From assembly GCA_021324755.1 (NCBI GenBank), contig JAJPIL010000004.1:62001-126000 (forward strand): a stretch of DNA of 64,000 nt, in the 5' to 3' direction. The notes under the pieces were generated by a model that saw only the letters and a list, made by a program, of their open reading frames with translations, had not been told where the DNA came from and ran no database searches. Of this stretch, positions 10,619 through 20,136 are shown piece after piece (within the stretch, counting starts at the first letter, position 1; each line of letters opens with the position of its first letter). Position numbers and translations under genes: made by a program. The DNA is from Pseudomonadota bacterium (GTDB taxonomy: Bacteria > Desulfobacterota > Binatia > Binatales > Binataceae).

Positions 10619-10632
10619 TGACCGGTCGGTCA
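10619..10632. promoter_or_regulatory. Putative TetR-family operator (TGACC-GGTC-GGTCA)
   Basis: Inverted repeat TGACC/GGTCA with 4-nt spacer between the divergent tetR and MFS genes. Confidence 0.5.
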
Positions 10633-10675
10633 TCGGTCAACCGAGCGAACTTGAGTCACTCGTTGCGAGCAAATT

Positions 10676-11839
10676 TTGGAGGATCGGGCAGTGAGGCGCG
10701 GTACGTGGCTAAAGCTTTTCCTTCTGTGGCTGACTGGCATGGACCTGCGAGTTACGTTGCTGGCCGTGCCGCCCCTAATCACGCATATCCATCAAACCCT
10801 TCACCTAAGCGAAACCGAGGTAGGGATACTGAATGGGATGCCGGTGCTGCTGTTAAGCGCTGCTGCAACCTTGGGTTCGATGGTGGTGGCGCGTCTTGAC
10901 GGGCGTCGTGCCACGCTCATCGGGCTCGTGATGGTGGCTGCGGGCTCGGCACTGCGCGGTATCGGCTTGTCGCGCGTGATGTTGTTCGGTATGACGTTCC
11001 TGATGGGCATCGGTATAGCGATCGTCCAGCCAGCTTTGCCCTCGCTGGTGTACAACTGGATGCCCGACGGCATCGGCCTTGCGACCGCGGTGTATAGCAA
11101 CGGCCTTTTCGTTGGGGAGGTTCTGGCCGCGGCGCTGACCGCCTCTTATGTTCTCCCGCTGCTCGGAGGATGGCCGCAGGCGTTAGCATTCTGGTCGGCC
11201 CTGCCCTTAATTACCGCCATTTTAATTGCGACGTGCACAGCCTCCCCGCCAGCGTCGTCGAATACCCGAGCCCCGTGGTTTCCTGACTTCAAAGATCCGA
11301 GAACCTGGCGACTGGGCCTAATTCAAGCAAGCTCGTCCGTGATTTATTTCGGGTCCAACGCTTTTGTTCCGGACTATCTGCATGCCGTTGGCGCCTCCCA
11401 CCTGATTGGAGTTGTCTTGGGCTGGTTGAGCGCCGGCCAGATCCCACCGTCGCTTTTCCTTCTTACGTTCTCTCAACGCTTCGTGGGCAGGCGAGCGATA
11501 CTGCAATTTGACGCCTTGCTTACGGCTTGCGGTCTTGCGCTTTTCTTTGTTTCCCATCCGTGGTGCCGAATTCTTGGTGCGGCGCTTCTCGGTTTTACCT
11601 CCGCGTTCGCCTTCATGCTGGCATTGGCATATCCGCCGCTGTTGGCCGAGCACGCCTCTGAAGCCGCTCGCCTGTCAGCTGGGATGTTCACCGTTGGATA
11701 CGCGCTTGCGTTCTTTTTGCCGACCTTGGGTGGGTGGGCCTGGGACCATAGCGGTCTTGCATGGACGTCACTTTTCCCCGTAGCGATGGCCTCGGCCTTA
11801 CTGCTTATCGCACCGATTGGCCTTAAGGTTTCGAAGTAG
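10676..11839 (+). CDS. MFS transporter (CynX/NimT-like)
   Basis: Hydrophobic MFS pattern; LKLFLLWLTGMDLRVTLLAVPPLITHIHQTLHLSETEVGILNGMPVLLLS resembles CynX/NimT N-termini. Confidence 0.8.
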   Translation: MEDRAVRRGTWLKLFLLWLTGMDLRVTLLAVPPLITHIHQTLHLSETEVGILNGMPVLLLSAAATLGSMVVARLDGRRATLIGLVMVAAGSALRGIGLSRVMLFGMTFLMGIGIAIVQPALPSLVYNWMPDGIGLATAVYSNGLFVGEVLAAALTASYVLPLLGGWPQALAFWSALPLITAILIATCTASPPASSNTRAPWFPDFKDPRTWRLGLIQASSSVIYFGSNAFVPDYLHAVGASHLIGVVLGWLSAGQIPPSLFLLTFSQRFVGRRAILQFDALLTACGLALFFVSHPWCRILGAALLGFTSAFAFMLALAYPPLLAEHASEAARLSAGMFTVGYALAFFLPTLGGWAWDHSGLAWTSLFPVAMASALLLIAPIGLKVSK

Positions 11840-12223
11840 TTACCACACGCTCTTTATGGGGCCGACGCTTTCGGAGAAATTTTCTCGCAAAGCTCAGCGC
11901 GAGCCAGGCGCATGTCCTCGAGCGTTGCCGGTCGAGCGGTCCGAAAATTCGATCCCGTTGGCCGCGAATAGGCTAAACCGAAGCGCGATCGAGGTCGTAT
12001 GAAAGCGGTCGCGCTCGTTTCGATTCAGTTTCGATCCGCGAAAGGTAGGCTGATAATTCTGCAGCGCCCGATGCCTTCTCAAAGCAATGTTGGATGGAGT
12101 CGTTATGAGCGTTTTTGTTTCCGGGTGCTGCCAACAGAAAGGTACAGGCGAGATAAAGTAACATTGTCGGCGCTGCCCTGGGCTCACCGACAATCAAGTT
12201 GTTGATTTCCAAGGAGGCTTTGG

Positions 12224-13585
12224 GTGACCGGGATATTTAAAGGAATCTCTTCTCTTTTCTTGGTTTTAATCCTCGCTGCGCAAAGCCAAGGCGCCACGTA
12301 CTACGTGAGCAACTTTGGGAGCGACGACAACGTGGGGACGAAGGAGTCGGCGCCGTGGAGAACGGTTGCACGCGTGCAGAGGGAGATGGCGCGGGGACGG
12401 TTTGGGCCGGGCGACGCGATACTTTTTGAGCGCGGCGGCGTGTGGTACGAGGAGCTGGACATTCCTTCCGGAGTGCGCGGAAGCCCACGAGCGCCGCTTG
12501 TGCTCGGCAACTATGGTTCTGGACCGCTGCCGGTTATTGACGGCGGTTCGCGCCGTAACGCCTGCATCCAGGCAGTTAACGTCAGCGTCGCCTATATCAC
12601 GGTCGACGGTTTTGAGTGCCGCAACACCACTGCCTACGGCATCAACTTCAACGCCGGCTTCGCCCTGCCCGGCATCGTAATCGCCAACAACTACGTCCAT
12701 CACACCGGCCCCGGCGCTTGCGCCGGCTGCGGCACGCCCTACGACGACAACCGTTACCGCAACCAGATCAACTTCGAAATCGACCACGCGCCGTCGCTCG
12801 CAAGCGGAGTGAAAATACTTAACAACAAGGTCGCTAACGTCGGCGGCCACAACGCTATTCAGGTGCACGGCGACGCAGGCGGCCCGCTGATTCGCGGCAA
12901 TGTGGTTCTGGGGCCATGTGTCCACAACTGTATCGATCTAAAAGGCGTGGTAGATGCGCTCGTCGACCAAAACGTAGTAACATGTCCCACCTGCACGGGA
13001 CATCAGGCTGCCTTTTACGCCGAAAATACGATGGTTGGGGCGCAACGGGTGATTTTCTCGCGAAACATCGTGTACGCTGCTCCGATAGCCTTCCAGCTCG
13101 AAAGCGGCACGAGCAAACGCTATCCTTGCTTGGTCCGACCTTGTTCGATCTCGGCCGGTTACTATAACAACACTGTCTATGTTTCTCCCACTTCTTTTGG
13201 GCTTATTGCTACGAGCTGTCGCGCCGCACCGATAAGTCTAATCGTCAAAAACAATATTTTTGACGGCGGCCGGATCGATATTCGCGCTGGCTGCGGCGTC
13301 GTGTGGGATTACAACGACGACGGCGGGCGGCAAGGGCTCAGCGAATTCTACATTGGAACGAGTCGTGCGCGAGCTTACGGCCCGCACGATCTTTTCGCCG
13401 CAGATCCCTTATTCGTGGCCCCCACAGACGACCCTCCGAACTTTGCGCTCCAACCGCGCTCGCCATGCCTTTACGCAGGCACCGACGTTGGTTTGCCTTA
13501 CAGCGGGCGCGCTCCCTCGATGGGCGCAATCGACCCAGGGCAGGCTAAATCGCATATCTCGGGCACGAAACGACCTTTGCGTTGA
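12224..13585 (+). CDS. Secreted right-handed beta-helix repeat protein
   Basis: Signal peptide SLFLVLILAAQSQGATYYVS; FGSDDNVGTKESAPWRTVARV and repeated turns (ITVDGFECRNTTAYGINF..., VKILNNKVANVGGHNAIQVHG). Confidence 0.8.
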   Translation: MTGIFKGISSLFLVLILAAQSQGATYYVSNFGSDDNVGTKESAPWRTVARVQREMARGRFGPGDAILFERGGVWYEELDIPSGVRGSPRAPLVLGNYGSGPLPVIDGGSRRNACIQAVNVSVAYITVDGFECRNTTAYGINFNAGFALPGIVIANNYVHHTGPGACAGCGTPYDDNRYRNQINFEIDHAPSLASGVKILNNKVANVGGHNAIQVHGDAGGPLIRGNVVLGPCVHNCIDLKGVVDALVDQNVVTCPTCTGHQAAFYAENTMVGAQRVIFSRNIVYAAPIAFQLESGTSKRYPCLVRPCSISAGYYNNTVYVSPTSFGLIATSCRAAPISLIVKNNIFDGGRIDIRAGCGVVWDYNDDGGRQGLSEFYIGTSRARAYGPHDLFAADPLFVAPTDDPPNFALQPRSPCLYAGTDVGLPYSGRAPSMGAIDPGQAKSHISGTKRPLR

Positions 13586-13772
13586 GTCAACCGCGAACGA
13601 AACTAAAAGCCTAGAGACGAGAACGGAATTACGTAGACTTAGCCCTAACGGTCGCTCGCACGGCACGGGCCCAGCGCTCGCCGACACGCTGCGCACAAAG
13701 AAGAGTTATCGCTGCGGGGATTCGGCCGGCGAAAATCGAGACTTGGAGGTTTGCTACGGGCGCTTTTGAAAG

Positions 13773-15290
13773 CTAAAACCACTTCGACGAGTTGTCAGCC
13801 ACCCATTCTGTTAGCTGGCGATTCTCGGTGAACGCTAGCCGTTGCCACTCGGCTAGAGCCCAAAAGATGCCAAAGACTAGGCCGATACCGCCGTAACCAA
13901 AGTCGCCTACCGAGGCCTCGGAAAAGTTATGCACCAGCATCGGCAGTACAGCCAACCAAGCGATAGGCTTTAAACCAAGGGCGTCTTGCTTGTGGCGTAA
14001 AACAGCAACCCAAGAACGTACGATCACGAAAAGCCAAAACAGCGTGGCAGGCACTCCCACCCCAATTGCGTGGTCAAGGTATCCATTATGGAGCGAGCTT
14101 TGCGGGCCTGAGTCCCAATCGCCCCACCACACCTGGAAATGGGGATCGCGAAAGATCGCTCCCGCGACCTCGTACCCGTAGCCTAGCGCTGGACGTTGCT
14201 TGATTTTCTCGATCACGAACTGCCAAACTTCGGTGCGGCCGGTCAGGGTGGTAATGTCGCCGCGCGTCAGGTACTCATTCTCGCCCTTGCCCGTTATATG
14301 CGGCAGCAACGCGACCGAACAAAGCACGAGTGCGACGATAAGCGGCAAGGCCCGAAGCCGATAGCGCCAAAGCGTAAAAGCGACAAGCCCGATCGCAACG
14401 GCAATAAACGGTGTGCGGGAGTCGGCCATCACGCCGAGCATTAGAGCACCCGCGACTATCAGAGCGATGAGCAAACGCTTTGTCGGGCCAGCACAGGACC
14501 AGCTCATAGCTCCAACGCCAATCACTACGAGCATCAGCGCCCCAACTTCGTTGGGATGGCCCAAAAGGCCCGAAAAGCGCGGAAAGGGATTGTCCAGTTG
14601 TGCTTGCGCTGCTGACTGACCCGACATGGCGTCGGCCGAGCCCGTCATCGCGTGCGTAATGTCGCTAGGCAAAATCGCTGCGGCTAAAAAGTTCGCACCA
14701 ACAAGCAACCCGCAGGCTAGAAGGAGCCGGTCAAACAAATGCACGGTCTGCTCCTGCTCACGAATGCCCGAAACGCATCGAACGACGGCACAAAACGCGA
14801 AAAACGAAGCGATAAGTCGACTGGCGGAGAAAAGCGGCTCGAGAGAATAAGCAACGGTTAGGAGAGCCCACAAAAAATAAAAGCAAAAAAGCCTGTAGCC
14901 GCCCTTTCCAAGAACCCCGCTTCGCCATAGCTGCGGAAGGAGCGGCACGCAAACTAACAGCGTCACACCGTAGTGAAGGGCGATTCGTCCTGCCTGGTTT
15001 AGCAAAGGAAAGCCGTTGAGAAACGCCGCCACAAGAAGCGTAAACGGCACCCAGGTAGGATCGCTCCTAACGCGAGCGATCGCCCATATCAGCACTGGAA
15101 GACCGACTACCACACCCAAGACGGCGGCTGCTTCTGGCACAGGCAACCGAAGCAAAAAAAGCACGATCACAGTAAGCGTCGCCGCTGCGATATAGGGAGC
15201 GCTTCGCAACGGAATCGCAGAAGATCGAGGCTCGCCAGTCAGAAAATGCGGCGCTCGCGCGCCTGGCGACTCAAAGACTTGCTCCATCAC
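13773..15290 (-). CDS. O-antigen ligase/polymerase family membrane protein
   Basis: Multi-TM; SLHNGYLDHAIGVGVPATLFWLFVIV and RFSGLLGHPNEVGALMLV are typical of the Wzy/WaaL O-antigen ligase family. Confidence 0.8.
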   Translation of the reverse strand: MMEQVFESPGARAPHFLTGEPRSSAIPLRSAPYIAAATLTVIVLFLLRLPVPEAAAVLGVVVGLPVLIWAIARVRSDPTWVPFTLLVAAFLNGFPLLNQAGRIALHYGVTLLVCVPLLPQLWRSGVLGKGGYRLFCFYFLWALLTVAYSLEPLFSASRLIASFFAFCAVVRCVSGIREQEQTVHLFDRLLLACGLLVGANFLAAAILPSDITHAMTGSADAMSGQSAAQAQLDNPFPRFSGLLGHPNEVGALMLVVIGVGAMSWSCAGPTKRLLIALIVAGALMLGVMADSRTPFIAVAIGLVAFTLWRYRLRALPLIVALVLCSVALLPHITGKGENEYLTRGDITTLTGRTEVWQFVIEKIKQRPALGYGYEVAGAIFRDPHFQVWWGDWDSGPQSSLHNGYLDHAIGVGVPATLFWLFVIVRSWVAVLRHKQDALGLKPIAWLAVLPMLVHNFSEASVGDFGYGGIGLVFGIFWALAEWQRLAFTENRQLTEWVADNSSKWF

Positions 15291-15461
15291 CGCGACCTAG
15301 CGATTGGTCTTCTTCTTACCTCAGTCACTCAGAGCAGATGTACGCGCACCCGCCACACATGAATCCACGAATCGTGCCAAGAATTTGCTCGCCAATAACG
15401 GCTAGCATGGCCAGACCGGCTCTGTAGCGTGCAAAAATTACAGTGCGCGTGTGCGGGCTGC

Positions 15462-16382
15462 TTACCTGAAAGCGGGTATTACGGCTTCCGCGAGTCGAAC
15501 AAGGTTCTCCTCGACTGCCTTTGGATGGCAGGCCCATGCGAATATCACAGTGCGAGCGCCTGCATTTACGAATTCCTCGAGGCGTCTACGGCAATCGTCT
15601 GCGGTGCCGTACAGTACGTACTTGTCGACAAGTTTAGAGAAGTCTTGTCCGTAGTTCCGACTCAGGGTCTGGATCGCCTGCGCACGGGCTTCATCACGGT
15701 TAGCCATGATGCAAACAAAAATGAACAAGCCGACGCGAAAGTCTGTCATGCTTCGGCCCCGTGCGGCCCTGAATTCGGCGATCGTTTCTATGCTCTGGCG
15801 CACCATCGCGGGCGTATACATGTAAGGAAGCCAGCCGTCGCCATAAAGAGCCGCGCGGCGCATCGCAGCTTCTTTCCTGCCTGCAACCCATATTGGCGGA
15901 TGGGGCTTTTGTGCCGGTTTAGGTGCGAGCGTGATCCCGGTTGTTCTGTTGTAACGCCCCTCGAACGATACGCAATCTTCGGTCCACAGGCGGCGAATAA
16001 GTTCGAGCGCCTCGTTAGCCCGTGCCCCCCGTTCGCGGACCGGCACGCCGCAGGCAGCGAACTCATCGGGAAACTCGCCGCCCACCCCGACTCCCATGTG
16101 ATAACGCCCGCCCGATGCAACATCCAACACCGAGGTCAGCTTGGCCAACAACACCGGCTGGTACAGCGGTAGCAGCACCACGCTGCTCATCAGCTTGATT
16201 CGCTCAGTTGCTCCAGCAGCCACGCTCAAACAGATAAGCGAGTTGGTAATCGGGCCACGAAACATCACGTGTTCGCCACAGGCAAGGTAGTCGTAACCAA
16301 GCTGCTCAACCTTGCGGGCGAATTGAGGAACGTCGGCCAGTCTTGCAAAAGGTATCAAAGCGCCAAATTCAACCTTATCCAC
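15462..16382 (-). CDS. LLM-class flavin-dependent oxidoreductase (luciferase-like)
   Basis: EQLGYDYLACGEHVMF, LGVGVGGEFPDEFAACGVP, ALELIRRLWTEDCVSFEGRY, PHPPIWVAGRKEAAMRRAALYGDGWLP. Confidence 0.9.
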   Translation of the reverse strand: MDKVEFGALIPFARLADVPQFARKVEQLGYDYLACGEHVMFRGPITNSLICLSVAAGATERIKLMSSVVLLPLYQPVLLAKLTSVLDVASGGRYHMGVGVGGEFPDEFAACGVPVRERGARANEALELIRRLWTEDCVSFEGRYNRTTGITLAPKPAQKPHPPIWVAGRKEAAMRRAALYGDGWLPYMYTPAMVRQSIETIAEFRAARGRSMTDFRVGLFIFVCIMANRDEARAQAIQTLSRNYGQDFSKLVDKYVLYGTADDCRRRLEEFVNAGARTVIFAWACHPKAVEENLVRLAEAVIPAFR

Positions 16383-16752
16383 GGCGAAACCCTTTCAAAA
16401 GTCGGCAGCGTATCGCGCTCCACTTATGGTGCTGTTCAACCCGAAAGCTTAGGGTCGAACTATTATCTGCTGCAATATGCCGGAGGTCGCAGGTTTCAAC
16501 GGCATCACAACATGACTCCTAATAAAGCCTCGCTTGGCAAAAGCTTACAAAAAAGCGTGCGCCACGTTGCGCCTCCCCATTCCCGTTCATTTGCTTTGGT
16601 TTGCCCGACTTCAAGCCTGCGACTTGAAGGCAGCAAGCACGATACGGTCCCGGAGGACCATTACATGTTGCGTCCTAAGGTGTGACCGATCGCGACGCGC
16701 TTTGATGGTGCTGGTATAACCTACGTTGCCTAAGCGACTTCTCGCCTCGTTC

Positions 16753-16781
16753 TTGACAGCTAAGGCAGAAGCAGCTATACA
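16753..16781 (+). promoter_or_regulatory. Putative sigma70 promoter upstream of the CysC-Sat fusion
   Basis: TTGACA (16753-16758), 17 nt, TATACA (16776-16781). Confidence 0.45.
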
Positions 16782-17091
16782 GGACGTTTTGTGAATGCTT
16801 TAGTTCCCATCCGATGTTTGCACCCAGTTCTGGTGTTCTTCCGGAAGGGGTGCGTGTCTTGCTCATCCGCTTATCGCTGTTCTGCTCCCTTGTGGGAGTA
16901 GAGCATGGCATTCTTTTCGACACTTAGATTTGGCAATTTCTCTCGTTAGGTTCGGCTGCGGGGAAGCCGTTCGAACAGACGGTCGGCAGCGCTCCGGGCC
17001 TGGCCTTTCTGTTCAATCATGTTCCTGCGGGCGATCTGTGGGAAGCGTTGTGAATCGTGACGAATAAGTAATTCGAGGTGGAGTAAGCTCA

Positions 17092-18816
17092 ATGGCACAT
17101 GGATTTACGCTTTGGTTCACCGGGCTTTCTGGAGCAGGAAAATCGACGCTTGCGAAGCTCGCCCAAGCCGAGCTGAGACGACGCGGTTACCGTGTCGAAC
17201 TGCTCGACGGCGACGAAGTGCGGCAAAACCTCTCCAAAGGACTCGGTTTTTCAAAGGAGGACCGCGATACCAACATTCGGCGCATCGGCTATGTCTGCCA
17301 ACTTTTGGCGCGCAACGGAGTGATCGCGATCGCAGCGGCGATTTCGCCTTACCGAAGCGTGCGCGAAGAGGTGCGCGCGATGCATCAACGCTTTTTCGAG
17401 GTCTATGTCAAGTGTCCCTTGGAGAAACTGATCGAGCGCGACGTCAAAGGGCTTTACAAGAAAGCCCTTGCCGGCGAGATACAAAGTTTCACCGGAATAT
17501 CGGATCCTTACGAGCCGCCCGAAAACCCGGAACTGGTGCTGGAGACCGCCGAGGAAACGGTGGAACAAAGCCTCGGTAAGTTGTTAGCCGCTTTGGAACG
17601 CGCGGGTCTTATCGAACGTTCGAGCAAACTTGCCGCAGCTAACGTCGTGACCGATGACGCAATTTCACCACACGGCGGTGGCAAGCTGGTCGACCTTTTC
17701 GAAGACGAGCGCGAGTGCGACGCACTGCGTAGATACGCGCTCAAGCTGAAGAGTATCCGACTGAACGCGCGCGAACTGAGCGATCTCGAAATGCTGGCGT
17801 GTGGAGCGTTCTCTCCGCTCGAAGGCTTCATGGGTGAAGCGGATTATGTCTCGAGCCGCGACACGATGAGGCTTTCCTCGGGTCTGCTATGGCCGATACC
17901 GATCACCCTCGGGATCGATCAGAATCAAGCTTCGGAGATTAAAATTGGCACCGACGTCGCCCTGACGACCGAGCAGAACGTTCCAGTTGCGATTCTCAAG
18001 CTGCGCGAAATCTACAAGGTCGATAGAAAACTCGAGGCCGAAGCCGTATTCGGCACCGCTGACCTTGCGCATCCTGGAGTAGCTGCGCTTCTCGCCACCG
18101 AGCGGTTTTGCGTTGCGGGCAAGATAATCATGTTTTCACCTATTCCGGGGCTACCTTTCTCCAAGTATCGGCTGACTCCGGCGCAAACTCGAGCTATCTT
18201 CCGCGAGCGCGGATGGCAAAAAATCGTCGCTTTCCAAACCCGTAACCCCGTCCATCGAGCGCACGAGTACATTCAGAAGGCTGCTCTTGAGATCTGCGAC
18301 GGTCTGCTCTTACATCCGTTGGTCGGCGAGACCAAATCGGATGACGTACCTGCGGCGGTCAGAATCAGAACCTACGAAGTTTTGTGCGAGAACTACTATC
18401 CGAAAGACCGCGTGGTGCTGGCCGTGATGCCCGCATTTATGCGATACGCGGGGCCGAAAGAAGCGGTGCTCCACGCGATCGTCAGGCGTAATTACGGATG
18501 CACCCATTTTATCGTCGGGCGCGACCACGCCGGCGTGGGTAACTATTACGGTACGTACGACGCGCAAAGGATCTTTGCGCGCTTTGCTCCGGAAGAAATC
18601 GGAATCACGCCGCTGATGTTCGAGAATACGTTTTTCTGCCGGCGCTGCGAGGCGATGGCTTCGCTCAAGACATGCCCCCACGACGATAGCAGCCGGCTGC
18701 TTCTGTCCGGCTCCAAAGTGCGTGAAATGTTGAGACGAAGCGAAGCGCCGCCCCCCGAATACACGCGCCCTGAAATCGCCGCGATTTTAATCGAGGCGAT
18801 GAAAAAAAGCGCCTAA
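17092..18816 (+). CDS. Bifunctional adenylylsulfate kinase (N-term) / sulfate adenylyltransferase (C-term), PAPS synthetase type
   Basis: N-term [10 protein letters not shown]-loop and [13 protein letters not shown] (APS kinase); C-term [15 protein letters not shown] and [10 protein letters not shown] (ATP sulfurylase). Confidence 0.95.
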   Translation: MAHGFTLWFTGLSGAGKSTLAKLAQAELRRRGYRVELLDGDEVRQNLSKGLGFSKEDRDTNIRRIGYVCQLLARNGVIAIAAAISPYRSVREEVRAMHQRFFEVYVKCPLEKLIERDVKGLYKKALAGEIQSFTGISDPYEPPENPELVLETAEETVEQSLGKLLAALERAGLIERSSKLAAANVVTDDAISPHGGGKLVDLFEDERECDALRRYALKLKSIRLNARELSDLEMLACGAFSPLEGFMGEADYVSSRDTMRLSSGLLWPIPITLGIDQNQASEIKIGTDVALTTEQNVPVAILKLREIYKVDRKLEAEAVFGTADLAHPGVAALLATERFCVAGKIIMFSPIPGLPFSKYRLTPAQTRAIFRERGWQKIVAFQTRNPVHRAHEYIQKAALEICDGLLLHPLVGETKSDDVPAAVRIRTYEVLCENYYPKDRVVLAVMPAFMRYAGPKEAVLHAIVRRNYGCTHFIVGRDHAGVGNYYGTYDAQRIFARFAPEEIGITPLMFENTFFCRRCEAMASLKTCPHDDSSRLLLSGSKVREMLRRSEAPPPEYTRPEIAAILIEAMKKSA

Positions 18817-18984
18817 GCCGTCGCGCCTTCGGCCGCTTCGCCACCAAACCGGCGAATTTTTTGCTCAGAGACGCGCACGCCGCTTCACGGCCGGTGCATG
18901 GATAGCGTGCGCAACGTAGTGGCTTGCGAAGGAGCTTACGCCTATGAGGCCTCCGAGTTCCAAGTAAAAGGCTTTCGCCTTGGG

Positions 18985-19740
18985 CTAATAAACGTTTCGC
19001 AAAACATCCATGATTTGCTGCGTGCTATTGTTGAGCAGCAACAAATCGCGACCGTACATGTAAAGTTTGCCGTTTTCTGGCAACGGACCCAGCTGTTGAT
19101 AAACGTAAGGATCGACCGGGTACATGTACGGCTGAATTTCGGGCGGAACCCTCTGCCCGGGCGTAAGCGAAGGGTAATTCAAAGCAGCGGGACCGCCATA
19201 TGGCTCGGGAGCAGGTGGTGCGCTCTGGGCCTGAGGCGGGCCACCAAAAGGTGGAGCCCACGCTCCTGGACCATGCGGCCGTTCCAACCCAGGCGGTAAT
19301 TCCCGTTGACGCTCGAGGCCAGGAGGCAGATGCCCTTCGCGGCTTAAGTATTTTTTGAGACCTGGGGGAAGGTTGGCATAGTTGTTGGCGGTATAGTAGT
19401 CGTGCACAAAACGATAGTGCCTTTCGTTAAAGAAGCGACCGCCGCCATGTTCACGCGACCATCGCTCATGGTGTTCGTCGCCCTCGCGCTTTTCGAAGTG
19501 TCCATGGCCCCTTTCGCGATTTTCTGCTGGTCCACCTTCCCAGTCGCCTTCTTCGTCGTGAGGACCGCGCGCCAAAACCATTGCCGGTGCTGAAAGGCGC
19601 GAAGCTTCGCATAGCGCGGCGGGCGCAAAGTGTAGCTGCGCCTGTTCGTCAGCGCCCAAGACGGCAAAGGCCTTGCCACCCATCCAGAAAAACCCGCTTA
19701 TCGACGCGAGCGCTACCCCTTTAAAAAGTGTCTTCCTCAT
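18985..19740 (-). CDS. Secreted Gly/Pro/His-rich protein with LPPGL motifs
   Basis: N-terminal signal-like segment; LPPGLKKYLSREGHLPPGLERQRELPPGLERP repeats; no confident family. Confidence 0.55.
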   Translation of the reverse strand: MRKTLFKGVALASISGFFWMGGKAFAVLGADEQAQLHFAPAALCEASRLSAPAMVLARGPHDEEGDWEGGPAENRERGHGHFEKREGDEHHERWSREHGGGRFFNERHYRFVHDYYTANNYANLPPGLKKYLSREGHLPPGLERQRELPPGLERPHGPGAWAPPFGGPPQAQSAPPAPEPYGGPAALNYPSLTPGQRVPPEIQPYMYPVDPYVYQQLGPLPENGKLYMYGRDLLLLNNSTQQIMDVLRNVY

Positions 19741-20136
19741 GTTGCTGCTCCTTTTTTACGCTTGACCCCTGACTTTCGCTTAACAACCGAAGACTGCAGG
19801 ACCGAAAACTTACATAAGAACGCAAAAACCCTACTTCGTGCGCAGCGTTTCCTGCCTTTTAATTGCACCCGCTTATCCAGCTTGCCAAGTCTTTTTGAAA
19901 GCCGACCGCCTTGCGCAAGGATTGAGGAGTGGATGAACCCAACTTCTCGTCGACCAGATTAGTCATTAGTCACTTTCAAACAACAATGTGGGCTGGTTGC
20001 GACAGTAACTTACGACCCTGGAAGCAAAGTCATGTTCCACTTTCAACCTGCATGGGGCACACGTCACAGGAGCAAGAGAGGCAGAACCGTCGGCTTCGCC
20101 GTGAACGAGCGACGTCGCAGGCTGACAAAGTGAGGT

